A stretch of 64,000 bases of DNA from Nevskiaceae bacterium (GCA_018883185.1 VEQP01000009.1:1-64000); one strand, 5' to 3'; numbered from the stretch's first letter, positions 12,277 through 21,934 are shown. A program made the numbers and translations. The notes: a model not told the origin generated them from the sequence alone.

Positions 12277-13959
12277 ATGCTCGACGAGAGGCCGTTGTCC
12301 GCAACGGTTCAGGCGCCTGCGTCGCAGGTGATCGAGACGCAGTGGTGGCGGGGTGCGGTGATCTACCAGGTCTATCCGCGCAGCTTCGCCGATTCCGATG
12401 GTGATGGCACAGGCGATCTGCCGGGGCTCATCAGCCGTCTTGACTACATCGCGAGTCTCGGCGTCGATGCGATTTGGGTATCGCCGTTCTATCGCTCGCC
12501 GATGGCGGATTTCGGCTATGACATCAGCGACTACCGCGACGTGGATCCCGTCTTCGGTACGCTCGCCGACTTCGACAGATTGGTTGCCGAGAGCCATCGA
12601 CGCGGCCTGAGGGTGATCGTCGATCAGGTGCTGAGTCACAGTTCGGAACAGCACCCGTGGTTCGAGGAGAGTCGGCGCAGTCGCGACAATCCGAAAGCCG
12701 ATTGGTACGTCTGGGCGGATCCCTCGCCGGACGGCACCCCGCCCAACAATTGGCTATCGATCTTTGGCGGACCTGCGTGGCAGTGGGAGCCCCGACGGGG
12801 CCAGTATTATTTGCACAACTTTCTCGTCAGCCAGCCGGATCTGAATTTCCACAATCCGCAGGTTGCCGCGCAGATGCTCGAGGAAGCCGAGTTCTGGCTG
12901 CGGCGGGGGGTCGATGGATTTCGCCTCGATGCCATCAACTTTTGTTTTCACGACGCGCAGCTGCGCAGCAACCCGGCGAAACCGCCGGCCGAGCGTAAGG
13001 GGCGTGGCTACACGATCGACAACCCATACGCCGCGCAATATCACTTCTACGACAACACGAGGCCCGAGACACTCGGCTTCGTCGAGCGTTTGCGACAACT
13101 CCTCGACCGCTATCCCGAAACCATGATGCTCGGCGAAATATCCTGCGAGGATCCGTTTGCTGCGGTGCGTGACTACACGCAGGGCGAGCAACGTCTGCAC
13201 TCGGCATACTGCTTCGAGTTTCTGGTCGATCGCTTCTCGACCGGCCATGTCTGCGATGTACTCAAAACGTTGAGTGAACGCGCACCGGACTACTGGCCCT
13301 GTTGGGCCGTCGGCAATCACGATGTCGCGCGCGTCGTGTCACGCTGGGCCCAGCCGGGCGTCGACGACTCGCGCCGCGCAAAGTTGCTGAATGCCTTTCT
13401 GCTTTCTTTGCGCGGAACGGCCTGCAGTTACCAGGGTGAGGAGCTCGGGCTGACCGAGGTCGAGGTGCCTCGTCATGCCCTGAAAGACCCGTACGGCGTC
13501 GCGTTTTGGCCGACCTTCAAGGGTCGCGACGGCTGTCGCACGCCCATGCCTTGGGATGATCGGGCCCCTCAGGCGGGATTCACGAGTGGTGAGCCCTGGT
13601 TGCCATTGCCCGAGGGGCATCGACAGCGCGCCGTATCGGTGCAGCAGGCCGATGCGTCGTCGGTGCTCCATGCTTACCGGGCGATGGTGCGCTTCCGTCG
13701 GGCGCAGCCCGCGCTGTGCTGGGGTTCGATGCAGCTGTTGCCGTCGGCAGAAGGAATCGTCGCCTTCGTTCGCCAGCATCATGGCCAGACCTTGCTCGCG
13801 GTCTTCAACTTCAGCTCATGTCGCGCGCAATTCGTGCTGCCGCCCGACACACGTGTCGAGACTCTTTCCGTGCCGGGGCATGAATTGGGTACGGCCGGTG
13901 CCGGAGTGGTAGATCTGCCGCCGGCCGGCGTTTTCTTTGCCTTGCTGCGTTCCGCTTGA
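12277..13959 (+). CDS. Cytoplasmic GH13 alpha-glucosidase/oligo-1,6-glucosidase-like enzyme
   Basis: A 560-residue glycoside hydrolase family 13 enzyme without signal peptide, so it should act on imported maltose or maltodextrin in the cytoplasm. The opening WWRGAVIYQVYPRSF and the retained catalytic set (nucleophile D218 in GFRLDA, acid/base E287 in LGEIS, D349 in GNHD) mark an active alpha-glucosidase. A C-terminal beta domain follows. The ATG at 12277 has AGGGGG at 12265-12270; an in-frame ATG at 12199 is less well placed. The SSS symporter begins 11 bases after the stop. Subfamily (maltose versus isomaltose preference) is not certain. Confidence 0.92.
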   Translation: MLDERPLSATVQAPASQVIETQWWRGAVIYQVYPRSFADSDGDGTGDLPGLISRLDYIASLGVDAIWVSPFYRSPMADFGYDISDYRDVDPVFGTLADFDRLVAESHRRGLRVIVDQVLSHSSEQHPWFEESRRSRDNPKADWYVWADPSPDGTPPNNWLSIFGGPAWQWEPRRGQYYLHNFLVSQPDLNFHNPQVAAQMLEEAEFWLRRGVDGFRLDAINFCFHDAQLRSNPAKPPAERKGRGYTIDNPYAAQYHFYDNTRPETLGFVERLRQLLDRYPETMMLGEISCEDPFAAVRDYTQGEQRLHSAYCFEFLVDRFSTGHVCDVLKTLSERAPDYWPCWAVGNHDVARVVSRWAQPGVDDSRRAKLLNAFLLSLRGTACSYQGEELGLTEVEVPRHALKDPYGVAFWPTFKGRDGCRTPMPWDDRAPQAGFTSGEPWLPLPEGHRQRAVSVQQADASSVLHAYRAMVRFRRAQPALCWGSMQLLPSAEGIVAFVRQHHGQTLLAVFNFSSCRAQFVLPPDTRVETLSVPGHELGTAGAGVVDLPPAGVFFALLRSA

Positions 13960-13970
13960 GGGGGAATTCC

Positions 13971-15581
13971 ATGCTGACACTCGTCGACTGGCTCGTGGTA
14001 CTGGGCTACTTCATCGTGGTGTTCCTCGTGGCTTTCGGGGTATCACGTCGCCGCGAGACCCGCGAATCCGCCGCCGGTTACTTCCTCGGCAACCGCAATG
14101 CCGGTTGGTTCATCGTCGGTGCGTCGTTGTTCGCCTCGAACATCGGCTCAGAACACTTGGTGGGTCTTGCGGGAACGGGTGCGGCGAGCGGTGTCGCTGT
14201 CGCGCAGTTCGAGATTCTCGCCTCGCTGATCTTGCTGCTCCTCGGCTGGTTTTTCGTGCCGTTCTACTTGCGCAGCGGCGTGTACACCATGCCCGAATTC
14301 CTCGAGCGCCGTTATTCGCCGGCGGCACGCTGGTATCTCGCCGTCATCTCCATCGTCGGTTACGTGCTCACGAAGATTTCGGTGACGATCTTCGCGGGGG
14401 GGATCGTGTTCGAGGCGCTGATGGGCATCGACTTTTGGACGGGCGCCGTGATCGTGGTTGTCGCGACGGGTGTGTACACCGTGTTCGGTGGCATGCGGGC
14501 GGTGCTGTACACCGACATGATGCAGATGTTCGTGATGCTGGCAGGCGCCGGACTCGTCACCTGGTTCGGGCTGCAGGCCGTCGGCGGCTGGGACGTGATG
14601 ACCCGGGAAGCCGGGGCGGATTTCTTCGAGCTGTGGAAACCGGCGACTGATCCGAATTTCCCGTGGACCGGAATACTGCTGGGGGCACCTATTCTCGGCG
14701 TATGGTACTGGTGCACCGATCAGTTCATCGTGCAGCGGGTCCTGTCGGCGCAGAACGTCCAGGAGGCGCGTCGCGGAGCTATTTTCGCCGGATTTTTGAA
14801 GCTGTTGCCGCTGTTCATTTTCGTCGTGCCCGGCATCATCGCCCACGTGCTCGCCTCGCGCGGCGAGCTCGTGCTGAGTTCACCCGATGCCGCATTACCA
14901 ACGCTCGTCAGCACGCTGCTGCCGGAGGGTGTGCGAGGTCTCGTGGTCGCGGGACTGCTGGCCGCGCTGATGAGTTCGCTGTCCTCGGTATTCAACTCCT
15001 GTTCGACGCTGGTTACCTGGGACGTTTACCGCAAACTCAAGCCGCAGGCCCCCGAGCGCGAGCTCGTCGTCGTCGGTCAGCTTGCAACCCTCGTCATGGT
15101 GGGCTTCGGGCTCGCTTGGATTCCGATGATGAAGCTGATTTCGGGACAGCTTTACCAGTACCTGCAGAGCGTTCAGGCCTATATATCGCCGCCGATTGCT
15201 GCCGTGTTCCTGATCGGTATTTTCTGGCGGCGGGTCAATTCGCAGGGAGCACTCGCCGCCTTGGCCACCGGGTTCGTGCTCGGTGTTACGCGCCTAGGCC
15301 TCGAATTGAACCGCGAGCTCGTCGGCTCGGGCTGGTTGGGGTGGTTCACCCACATGAACTTCCTGCACTTCGCCATCTTCCTGTTCGTGGTCTGCGCCGC
15401 GGTGCTGGTGCTGGTGAGTCTCGTAACCCCTGCGCCCGATGCCGCGCGGGTGGAAAGTCTGACGGTGGGTGCGCGCGCCGAGCAGGGCGAGTCTGCGCCA
15501 TCGCAGCCTGAATATCGGCGCGATGTGCTCGCCAGTCTCGGGCTGATTGCCGTGGTACTGCTGATCTGGTGGTTGTTCTGA
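13971..15581 (+). CDS. Sodium/solute symporter (SSS family), probable sugar carrier
   Basis: A 536-residue membrane protein with about 14 hydrophobic helices. Motifs such as GYFLGNRNAGWFIVGASLF and SNIGSEHLVGLAG are those of SGLT-type sodium/glucose symporters. It would bring glucose or a small oligosaccharide across the inner membrane with sodium. The ATG at 13971 follows GAGGGGG (13958-13964). It is co-transcribed with the alpha-glucosidase and is followed by the TonB receptor, so import of the products of periplasmic starch breakdown is the likely job. The exact sugar is inferred. Confidence 0.9.
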   Translation: MLTLVDWLVVLGYFIVVFLVAFGVSRRRETRESAAGYFLGNRNAGWFIVGASLFASNIGSEHLVGLAGTGAASGVAVAQFEILASLILLLLGWFFVPFYLRSGVYTMPEFLERRYSPAARWYLAVISIVGYVLTKISVTIFAGGIVFEALMGIDFWTGAVIVVVATGVYTVFGGMRAVLYTDMMQMFVMLAGAGLVTWFGLQAVGGWDVMTREAGADFFELWKPATDPNFPWTGILLGAPILGVWYWCTDQFIVQRVLSAQNVQEARRGAIFAGFLKLLPLFIFVVPGIIAHVLASRGELVLSSPDAALPTLVSTLLPEGVRGLVVAGLLAALMSSLSSVFNSCSTLVTWDVYRKLKPQAPERELVVVGQLATLVMVGFGLAWIPMMKLISGQLYQYLQSVQAYISPPIAAVFLIGIFWRRVNSQGALAALATGFVLGVTRLGLELNRELVGSGWLGWFTHMNFLHFAIFLFVVCAAVLVLVSLVTPAPDAARVESLTVGARAEQGESAPSQPEYRRDVLASLGLIAVVLLIWWLF

Positions 15582-15592
15582 AATCGTATTCA
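15579..15592 (+). promoter_or_regulatory. Putative LacI-family operator 2
   Basis: TGAAATCGTATTCA, with perfect outer arms TGAA/TTCA around a central CG. It overlaps the stop of the symporter gene and lies about 92 bases before the TonB receptor start. It matches 13 of 14 bases with the site at 12170-12183. Confidence 0.55.
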
Positions 15593-15683
15593 TCTGGGGC
15601 GTAACGCAGGCGTCATGCAACCATTCGTTCAGGGCACCGTATTTCGTCGAAACGAATAATTCATAAGGGGGAGCGATCAACGT

Positions 15684-18419
15684 ATGTCCAAGCCAATTCC
15701 GCGTCATCCGCGCAGTGCGCTGTCGCTGGCCGTCGCCGCGGCCATCGCCATGTCCAACAACTCGGTAGCGCAGCAAGCCTCGCCCGATGACGGTCTCGTC
15801 GAAATCACCGTCACCGGTATCCGTGCCGCCATCGAAACGGCCATTGCGGCAAAGAAAAAATCCGAATCTATCGTCGAAGTGGTTTCGGCTGAGGACATCG
15901 GCAAGTTGCCCGACACGAGCATCGCCGAATCCATCGCGCGGCTGCCCGGTGTGGCTGCGCAGCGCACCGGCGGCCGTGCATCGCAGATTTCCATTCGCGG
16001 TTTTGGTCCGGATTTCACCACCGGCCTGCTCAACGGGCGTCAGCAGGTCTCGGTGGGCGACAGTCGTGCGGTCGAGTACGACCAGTATCCCTCCGAGCTC
16101 GTGAGTCAGGTCGATGTCATCAAGTCGACCGATGCCTCGCTCGTTGGTCAGGGTCTTGCCGGTACCGTCAACATCCAGACCGTCCGTCCGCTCAGTCGCG
16201 ACAAGATGACGATCGCCGCCAACTATCGACGCCAGAAGATCGGTGTCGGCACGGTTGCCGAAGGCAAGGGCGATCGATACAACCTGGCCTACATCGACCA
16301 GTTCGCAGAAGGTAAGGTCGGTCTCGCGGTGGGCATCGCCCGTCTCGATGAAACCGGCGCAACCACCTCGCGTTTCGAGTCCTGGGGCGGCGGCGAGGCG
16401 ACCTTCGGCGGCGCCACCGTCAAGGTGCCGTACAACGGCTTCAACGCCTGGGCCGATCAGACCACGCAGCGTCGCGATGGCGCTATGGCAGTGCTCGAGT
16501 TTGCACCGTCCGACAGTTTCAAGAGCACGGTCGATCTGTTCTACGCCAAGTTCACGAGCCTGACGGCGACCAAGGGCTTCCAGGCGCCGCTCAATGATTC
16601 CTGGAACGGCAACCCGGGCAACTATGACTCCGGCGGTCAGCTCACGGCGGCAACCGTCAGCGGCGGCAATGCCACGGCCGGCACCTTCAACCGTGTGCGT
16701 GCCGTGGTGCGTAACGACGCCAGCAACAACGTCGACGAGCTCAACTCGATCGGTTGGGGCACCGAGTGGAAAGCGGGCGAGTTCACGGTGACGACCGACC
16801 TCGCCTACTCGAAGGCCGAGAAGAACGGCAGCATCCTCGAGACGACGGCCGGCACTGCGCAGTCGACGCTCGGCACTGCGCAGCTCGACTCGATCCAGTT
16901 CACGAGTGCGGGTGTATTCACGCCGGGGCTCGACTACTCGAATCGCTCGACCATCAAGTTGACCGACGTGCAGGGTTGGGGTGGCGGTCCAGCCATCGCG
17001 CAGGCCGGCTACTCCAAGTTGCCGTTCGTATCGGACGAGGTGATGTCGGCGCGCTTCGATATCTCGAAGGACATGGATGGCAGCTTCTTCTCGAGCATCG
17101 AAGCGGGTGTCGACTACACGACTCGCGAGAAGGTTCGCTCCTACACCGAAGGTCGGCTGGTCATCGCTTCGGGTGGCGCGTTGGCTTCCGCGGAAATTCC
17201 GGGCAGCGGCAGCGCCACGGTCAACGGCATCAAGATCGCCACCTTCAATCCGGTGGGTACCATCGGCTCGATCTATCGAATCGAAGCGAAGCGCGTACCT
17301 GACATCTACAACAAGGACTGGCGTGTCGAGGAGAAGCTGATCACGGCGCACCTCAAGGGCAACATCGAGACCACGCTGTTCGATAACCCGGTTCGTGGCA
17401 ACTTGGGGGTGCAGGTCATCAACACCGACCAGAGTTCCACGGCCTTCAATGTCAGCCGCTCGGCCACCTGCGTCAATGACGTCTGCCCGGCCAAGGAAAA
17501 CACCGCAGGTGACAAGTTCGTCGATGTTCTGCCCAGCCTGAATCTCATCATGGATCTGGGTAACGATCAGCAGCTGCGCTTCAGCCTCTCGCGGCAGATG
17601 GCGCGGCCAACGATGAACGACATGCGGGCGAGCTTCGACTTCGGGTATGACGCGGGCCAGAACCGTCTGAGCGGCGGCGGCGGCAACCCGACCCTGAAGC
17701 CCTTCCGTGCGACGGCACTCGATCTGCGTTACGAGAAGTACTTCGACACCAAAGCTTATGTGGGCGCTGCGGCCTTTTACAAAGATCTGGGTACCTACAT
17801 CGTTCGTATCCCGAGCACGGGCTTCGACTTCACCCCGTACATCACGGCGGCGTCGGGCATTCCCGCTACGGCGCCGCGGGTCGGCACCTTCACGCAGCCG
17901 GTCAACGGCAACGGCGGGTCGATTCAGGGTCTCGAGTTGTCGGGTTCGTTCCCGCTCAACATGGTGGCGGATTTCCTCGACGGCTTCGGCATCGAGGCGA
18001 GCTACGCCTACACGGACAGCCAGATCACGTTGCCCACGGGAGGCGTGACGGTCGACAACATCCTGACCAACACTATTCCGCTGCCAGGTCTGTCGGAAAA
18101 CGTGGCGGATCTGACGCTGTACTTCGCGAAGGCCGGTTTCGAGGCGCGCTTGGCACAGCGCTACCGCTCGAGCTTCGTCGGCGAAGTGTCCAGCTTCACG
18201 GGTGATCGTCAGCTGACCTACATCAAGAGCGAGAAGATCCTCGACGGTCAGATCAGCTACGAGGTGCAGTCGGGTATCGCCAAGGGGTTGCAGTTGCAGT
18301 TCCAGGCGCAAAACCTCACCAACGAGCCGTTCGTCCGCTACCGCGACGTCGAGACCAACGTCATCGAGCGGGTGAAGTACGGCAAGACGTACCTGTTCGG
18401 TGTCAATTACCGGTACTGA
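15684..18419 (+). CDS. TonB-dependent outer-membrane receptor, maltodextrin (MalA-like) type
   Basis: A 911-residue receptor with a signal peptide (ending about SVAQQA), a plug domain (ITVTGIRAAIETAI, then VVSAEDIGKLPDTSIAESIARLPGV split over residues about 50-90) and a large beta-barrel ending in YLFGVNYRY with the aromatic C-terminus used for barrel insertion. The plug variant with IGKLPD and ESIARLPGV is that of carbohydrate TonB receptors such as the maltose receptor of Caulobacter. It would import maltodextrins using TonB energy. RBS AAGGGGGAG lies 10 bases upstream. A putative LacI operator lies upstream and a terminator follows. Confidence 0.92.
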   Translation: MSKPIPRHPRSALSLAVAAAIAMSNNSVAQQASPDDGLVEITVTGIRAAIETAIAAKKKSESIVEVVSAEDIGKLPDTSIAESIARLPGVAAQRTGGRASQISIRGFGPDFTTGLLNGRQQVSVGDSRAVEYDQYPSELVSQVDVIKSTDASLVGQGLAGTVNIQTVRPLSRDKMTIAANYRRQKIGVGTVAEGKGDRYNLAYIDQFAEGKVGLAVGIARLDETGATTSRFESWGGGEATFGGATVKVPYNGFNAWADQTTQRRDGAMAVLEFAPSDSFKSTVDLFYAKFTSLTATKGFQAPLNDSWNGNPGNYDSGGQLTAATVSGGNATAGTFNRVRAVVRNDASNNVDELNSIGWGTEWKAGEFTVTTDLAYSKAEKNGSILETTAGTAQSTLGTAQLDSIQFTSAGVFTPGLDYSNRSTIKLTDVQGWGGGPAIAQAGYSKLPFVSDEVMSARFDISKDMDGSFFSSIEAGVDYTTREKVRSYTEGRLVIASGGALASAEIPGSGSATVNGIKIATFNPVGTIGSIYRIEAKRVPDIYNKDWRVEEKLITAHLKGNIETTLFDNPVRGNLGVQVINTDQSSTAFNVSRSATCVNDVCPAKENTAGDKFVDVLPSLNLIMDLGNDQQLRFSLSRQMARPTMNDMRASFDFGYDAGQNRLSGGGGNPTLKPFRATALDLRYEKYFDTKAYVGAAAFYKDLGTYIVRIPSTGFDFTPYITAASGIPATAPRVGTFTQPVNGNGGSIQGLELSGSFPLNMVADFLDGFGIEASYAYTDSQITLPTGGVTVDNILTNTIPLPGLSENVADLTLYFAKAGFEARLAQRYRSSFVGEVSSFTGDRQLTYIKSEKILDGQISYEVQSGIAKGLQLQFQAQNLTNEPFVRYRDVETNVIERVKYGKTYLFGVNYRY

Positions 18420-18436
18420 TGCTTTGGGCTGACGTC

Positions 18437-18474
18437 GTCCGCCGGGGTCGTTAAGATCCCGGCGGACGCGTTTT
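18437..18474 (+). terminator. Rho-independent terminator after the TonB receptor
   Basis: A perfect 10-base stem GTCCGCCGGG (18437-18446) and CCCGGCGGAC (18458-18467) with an 11-base loop is followed by GCG and four T. It ends the receptor transcript and separates it from the downstream halogenase operon, though the T run is short. Confidence 0.75.
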
Positions 18475-18516
18475 CGGGGTGGGGTTGGAATGTCGCTGGG
18501 ACGCGGGTAATCCCTC

Positions 18517-20025
18517 ATGGATTCGAGACTACTGCGCACGATCGTGATCGTCGGTGGTGGTACGGCGGGCTGGATGACGGCTGCGGCGCTCGCTCGACTT
18601 TTACAAGGTCGTTATCGCATTCGACTCGTTGAGTCCGAAGAAATCGGCACCGTAGGCGTCGGCGAGGCCACCATCCCCATGATCCGCCTGTATAACCAGG
18701 TGGTCGGTATCGATGAAAACGAGATGCTGCGTGCCACGCAGGGCACGTTCAAGATGGGCATCGAGTTCGTCGATTGGTGGCGCCGCGGCGAGCGTTACAT
18801 GCACGCTTTCGGGCGGGTCGGCCAAGAACTCTCCACCGTCAATTTCGAACACTACTGGCGTCGCATGCGGCATCTCGGTCGCGCGGCTGACCTCGAGGAG
18901 TATTCAATCGACAGCATGGCGGCACGGGAGAATCGCTTCCTGCGACCCCAACCCGACATGGCGGGCTCGCCGCTTGCGGATATCAACTACGCGTTCCATT
19001 TCGATGCCAGTCTGTACGCACGTTTCCTCCGCACTCGCAGCGAAGCGGGTGGCGTGGAGCGCATCGAGGGCAAGATCTCCGGCGTTGAACTGCGCCCGGA
19101 CAACGGTTTCGTCGCTGCGGTTCACCTCGCCGATGGCCGGCGAGTCGACGGCGAGTTGTTTCTCGATTGCTCGGGGTTTCGTGGTCTGCTTATCGAGCAG
19201 ACGCTGCGCACCGGCTTCGAGGACTGGAGCGAGTGGTTGCCGAACGATCGCGCGGTGGCGGTGCCGTGTACCTCGGCTAAGAACTTGTTGCCTTACACGC
19301 GGTCGACCGCCCACCGGGCCGGGTGGCAGTGGCGCATTCCGCTACAGCATCGAATCGGCAACGGCCATGTCTTTTGCAGTCGCTACATGAGCGAAGACGA
19401 GGCGACGGCCATCTTGCTGGGCAATCTCGACGGCCAACCGACGGCAGATCCGCGCACGCTGCGCTTCACTGCCGGCATGCGCAAGCTGGCGTGGAATCGC
19501 AACGTGATTGCGGTCGGCCTGGCGAGCGGGTTTCTCGAGCCGCTCGAGTCGACGAGCATTCATCTGGTGCAAACAATGATTGCCCGCACCATTGCTTGGT
19601 TCCCGGATAAGGGTTTCAACCAGGCAGACATCGATGAGTTCAATCGTCAGTCGCGATTCGAATACGAAAAAATCCGTGATTTCATCATCCTGCATTACCA
19701 CGCGACCGAGCGGGACGACTCGCCCTATTGGGACTACTGCCGAACCATGCGCGTCCCCGAGTCGCTGCGAAACAAGATGGACGTCTACTTGAACCACGGG
19801 CGCACGCTGCGCGAAGGCAACGAGCTGTTCGCCGAGGTGTCGTGGTTGCAGGTCATGCATGGGCAGGGACTGCGACCGCAGGGCTGGCATCCGCTCGCCG
19901 ACGTGCTGCCCGAGGATGAAGTCGCCGACTATCTCGAGAACATCCGGCAGACCATCCGCAAATGCGTCGCCGTGATGCCCGATCACGCCGAGTTCATTCG
20001 ACAGCATTGCGCAGCGCCCAGCTGA
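18517..20025 (+). CDS. Flavin-dependent halogenase (tryptophan halogenase family)
   Basis: A 502-residue PF04820 protein. It has the FAD motif VGGGTAGW (residues 12-19), the halogenase signature W270-Q-W272-R-I-P, the conserved Lys in GTFKMGIEF (K79) and the Glu in LEPLESTS (E344), equivalent to the Lys and Glu that handle hypohalous acid in PrnA-type enzymes. So it looks catalytically complete. Such genes often sit beside TonB receptors in carbohydrate loci, where their natural substrate is unknown. Here it begins the operon with the secreted amylases. Its RBS is weak. A flavin reductase partner is not visible. Confidence 0.9.
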   Translation: MDSRLLRTIVIVGGGTAGWMTAAALARLLQGRYRIRLVESEEIGTVGVGEATIPMIRLYNQVVGIDENEMLRATQGTFKMGIEFVDWWRRGERYMHAFGRVGQELSTVNFEHYWRRMRHLGRAADLEEYSIDSMAARENRFLRPQPDMAGSPLADINYAFHFDASLYARFLRTRSEAGGVERIEGKISGVELRPDNGFVAAVHLADGRRVDGELFLDCSGFRGLLIEQTLRTGFEDWSEWLPNDRAVAVPCTSAKNLLPYTRSTAHRAGWQWRIPLQHRIGNGHVFCSRYMSEDEATAILLGNLDGQPTADPRTLRFTAGMRKLAWNRNVIAVGLASGFLEPLESTSIHLVQTMIARTIAWFPDKGFNQADIDEFNRQSRFEYEKIRDFIILHYHATERDDSPYWDYCRTMRVPESLRNKMDVYLNHGRTLREGNELFAEVSWLQVMHGQGLRPQGWHPLADVLPEDEVADYLENIRQTIRKCVAVMPDHAEFIRQHCAAPS

Positions 20026-20050
20026 TCCGCGGGCTGCTTTCGGAGGGGTT

Positions 20051-21934
20051 ATGCGAGGCACGGTAGCAAGGGCGCTGTGGTCGGTGGTGTGGGTGGCACT
20101 CGGCAGCGCGGCGGCGCTGGGCAGTGCAGCGGCGCTTGGCGGTGCCGCGGCGATGGCCGGCGAAAGCGGCGGAACGGCAAGCCTTCGCGCGCGGCCACCG
20201 GAGCGCGAAGTGATCTACTTCATGCTCCCGGATCGCTTCGAAAACGGCGATCCGAGCAACGATCGTGGCGGTCTCGCCGGGGATCGCCTGCGTACCGGTT
20301 TTGATCCCGCGTCCAAGGGTTTCTACAACGGCGGCGATCTCGCCGGTTTGATTTCACGCCTCGATTACATCCAAGGCCTCGGCGCGACCGCCATCTGGCT
20401 CGGCCCCATCTATAAAAACAAACCGGTACAGGGCGGTGCGGGTGAGGAATCGGCGGGCTATCACGGATACTGGATCACGGATTTCACGACGGTCGATCCG
20501 CATTTTGGCACCGAGGCGGACTTGCGCCGATTGATCGACGCCCTGCGCGTGCGGGGCATGAAGATCTATCTCGACATCATCACCAATCACACCGCCGACG
20601 TCATCGCCTATCGCGAGTGCCCGACGAGCGATTGTGCATACCGCCCGCGGGCGGACTATCCGTACTCGCGTCGGGGGGGTCTCAACGGCGTGCCGATCAA
20701 CGAGGGTTTCGCGGGCGATGGACCGCGACATCAGACCGCGGCGAATTTCGCCAAGCTCACGCGTCCGGACTTCGCGTATACGCCGGTGGTTCCGCGTGGC
20801 GAGGAGAAGATCAAGGTTCCGGCTTGGCTCAACGACCCGATCTGGTACCACAACCGCGGTAACACCACGTTCTCAGGTGAGAGCAACGACATGGGGGACT
20901 TCGTCGGACTCGATGATCTGATGACCGAGAACCCGCGCGTCGTACAGGGGTTCATCGATATTTTCGGTGGTTGGATCGATCGCTTCGGGGTCGACGGTTT
21001 CCGCATCGATACCGCGAAACACGTGAACGAGGAGTTCTGGCGCGCCTTCACGCCGGCGATGATCGAACGGGCTAAGCAGCGGGGGATTCCGAATTTCCAT
21101 ATCTTCGGTGAGGTGTACACGGATTCGCCCGCGGACGTGTCCCTGCTCGCCCGCTACACGCGCTCGGCCGGATTGCCCACGGTTCTTGATTTCGCCTTTG
21201 CTGCGGCTGTGCGCGAGACGGTGGCCGGGGGCGCGGGCACTGAGGTGCTCGCGAGACTGTTCGCGGACGATGTGCTCTACGAGGGCGGAACGGCAACGGC
21301 CCTGCGCTCGCCGACCTTTATCAGCAATCACGACTTCGGTCGCTTCGCTCACCTGGTCTTCAAGAAAAACCCCGCGGTGACTCGTGACGAGGCGCTGCAA
21401 CGGGTCAAGCTGGCGCACGCGATGCTGCTGACGCTGCGCGGCGTGCCGACCCTTTATTCCGGTGATGAACAGGGGTTCGTGGGTCAGGGTGGTGACCAGT
21501 CTGCGCGTCAGCCGCTGTTCGCGAGCCAAGTCGACGAATACCGCGCGCAGCCGATTCTCGGCACGAACGCGACGCACGCGCAGTCGCACTTCAACGCCGA
21601 TCATCCCTTGTATGCGTTGATTGCACGCTTGTCGAAGTTGCGAACGCAGCATCCGGCACTGCATGCGGGGCGGCAGGAGACGCGCCGGTACACCGAAGGC
21701 AAGCCCGGAATTTTCGCCGTCTCGCGCTTCGACCCGATGGATGGTCGCGAATACGTCATCGCATTCAACACGTCGGCGGCGCCCATCGTCTCGGCGGTTC
21801 AAGTGGAGACGAACTCGCTGGAGTTCACCGCTCTGGACGGCAACTGCGAATCGCGCGCCTCGGCTCCCGGAAGCCTGAAGATGTCCTTGCCCGCGTTCGG
21901 CTTCGCCGTATGCGCAGCGCGGAGCGCGAAATGA
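20051..21934 (+). CDS. Secreted GH13 alpha-amylase/cyclomaltodextrinase-like enzyme
   Basis: A 627-residue GH13 enzyme with an N-terminal export signal containing a repeated Gly-Ser-Ala-Ala-Ala-Leu unit (residues 18-36). The sequence IYFMLPDRFENGD and the region with FYNGGDL are typical of periplasmic amylases. Catalytic residues are present: D320 (GFRIDT), E354 (IFGEVY) and D428 (ISNHD). It would cut maltodextrins in the periplasm. RBS GGAGGGG precedes the ATG by 4 bases. It overlaps the GH97 gene by an ATGA, so the two are translationally coupled. Confidence 0.9.
   Translation: MRGTVARALWSVVWVALGSAAALGSAAALGGAAAMAGESGGTASLRARPPEREVIYFMLPDRFENGDPSNDRGGLAGDRLRTGFDPASKGFYNGGDLAGLISRLDYIQGLGATAIWLGPIYKNKPVQGGAGEESAGYHGYWITDFTTVDPHFGTEADLRRLIDALRVRGMKIYLDIITNHTADVIAYRECPTSDCAYRPRADYPYSRRGGLNGVPINEGFAGDGPRHQTAANFAKLTRPDFAYTPVVPRGEEKIKVPAWLNDPIWYHNRGNTTFSGESNDMGDFVGLDDLMTENPRVVQGFIDIFGGWIDRFGVDGFRIDTAKHVNEEFWRAFTPAMIERAKQRGIPNFHIFGEVYTDSPADVSLLARYTRSAGLPTVLDFAFAAAVRETVAGGAGTEVLARLFADDVLYEGGTATALRSPTFISNHDFGRFAHLVFKKNPAVTRDEALQRVKLAHAMLLTLRGVPTLYSGDEQGFVGQGGDQSARQPLFASQVDEYRAQPILGTNATHAQSHFNADHPLYALIARLSKLRTQHPALHAGRQETRRYTEGKPGIFAVSRFDPMDGREYVIAFNTSAAPIVSAVQVETNSLEFTALDGNCESRASAPGSLKMSLPAFGFAVCAARSAK

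Noticed and set aside
15294..18539. 1081-codon open frame antisense to the TonB receptor
   Set aside because: Same reason; the receptor on the plus strand has signal peptide, plug and barrel, and the antisense reading has none.
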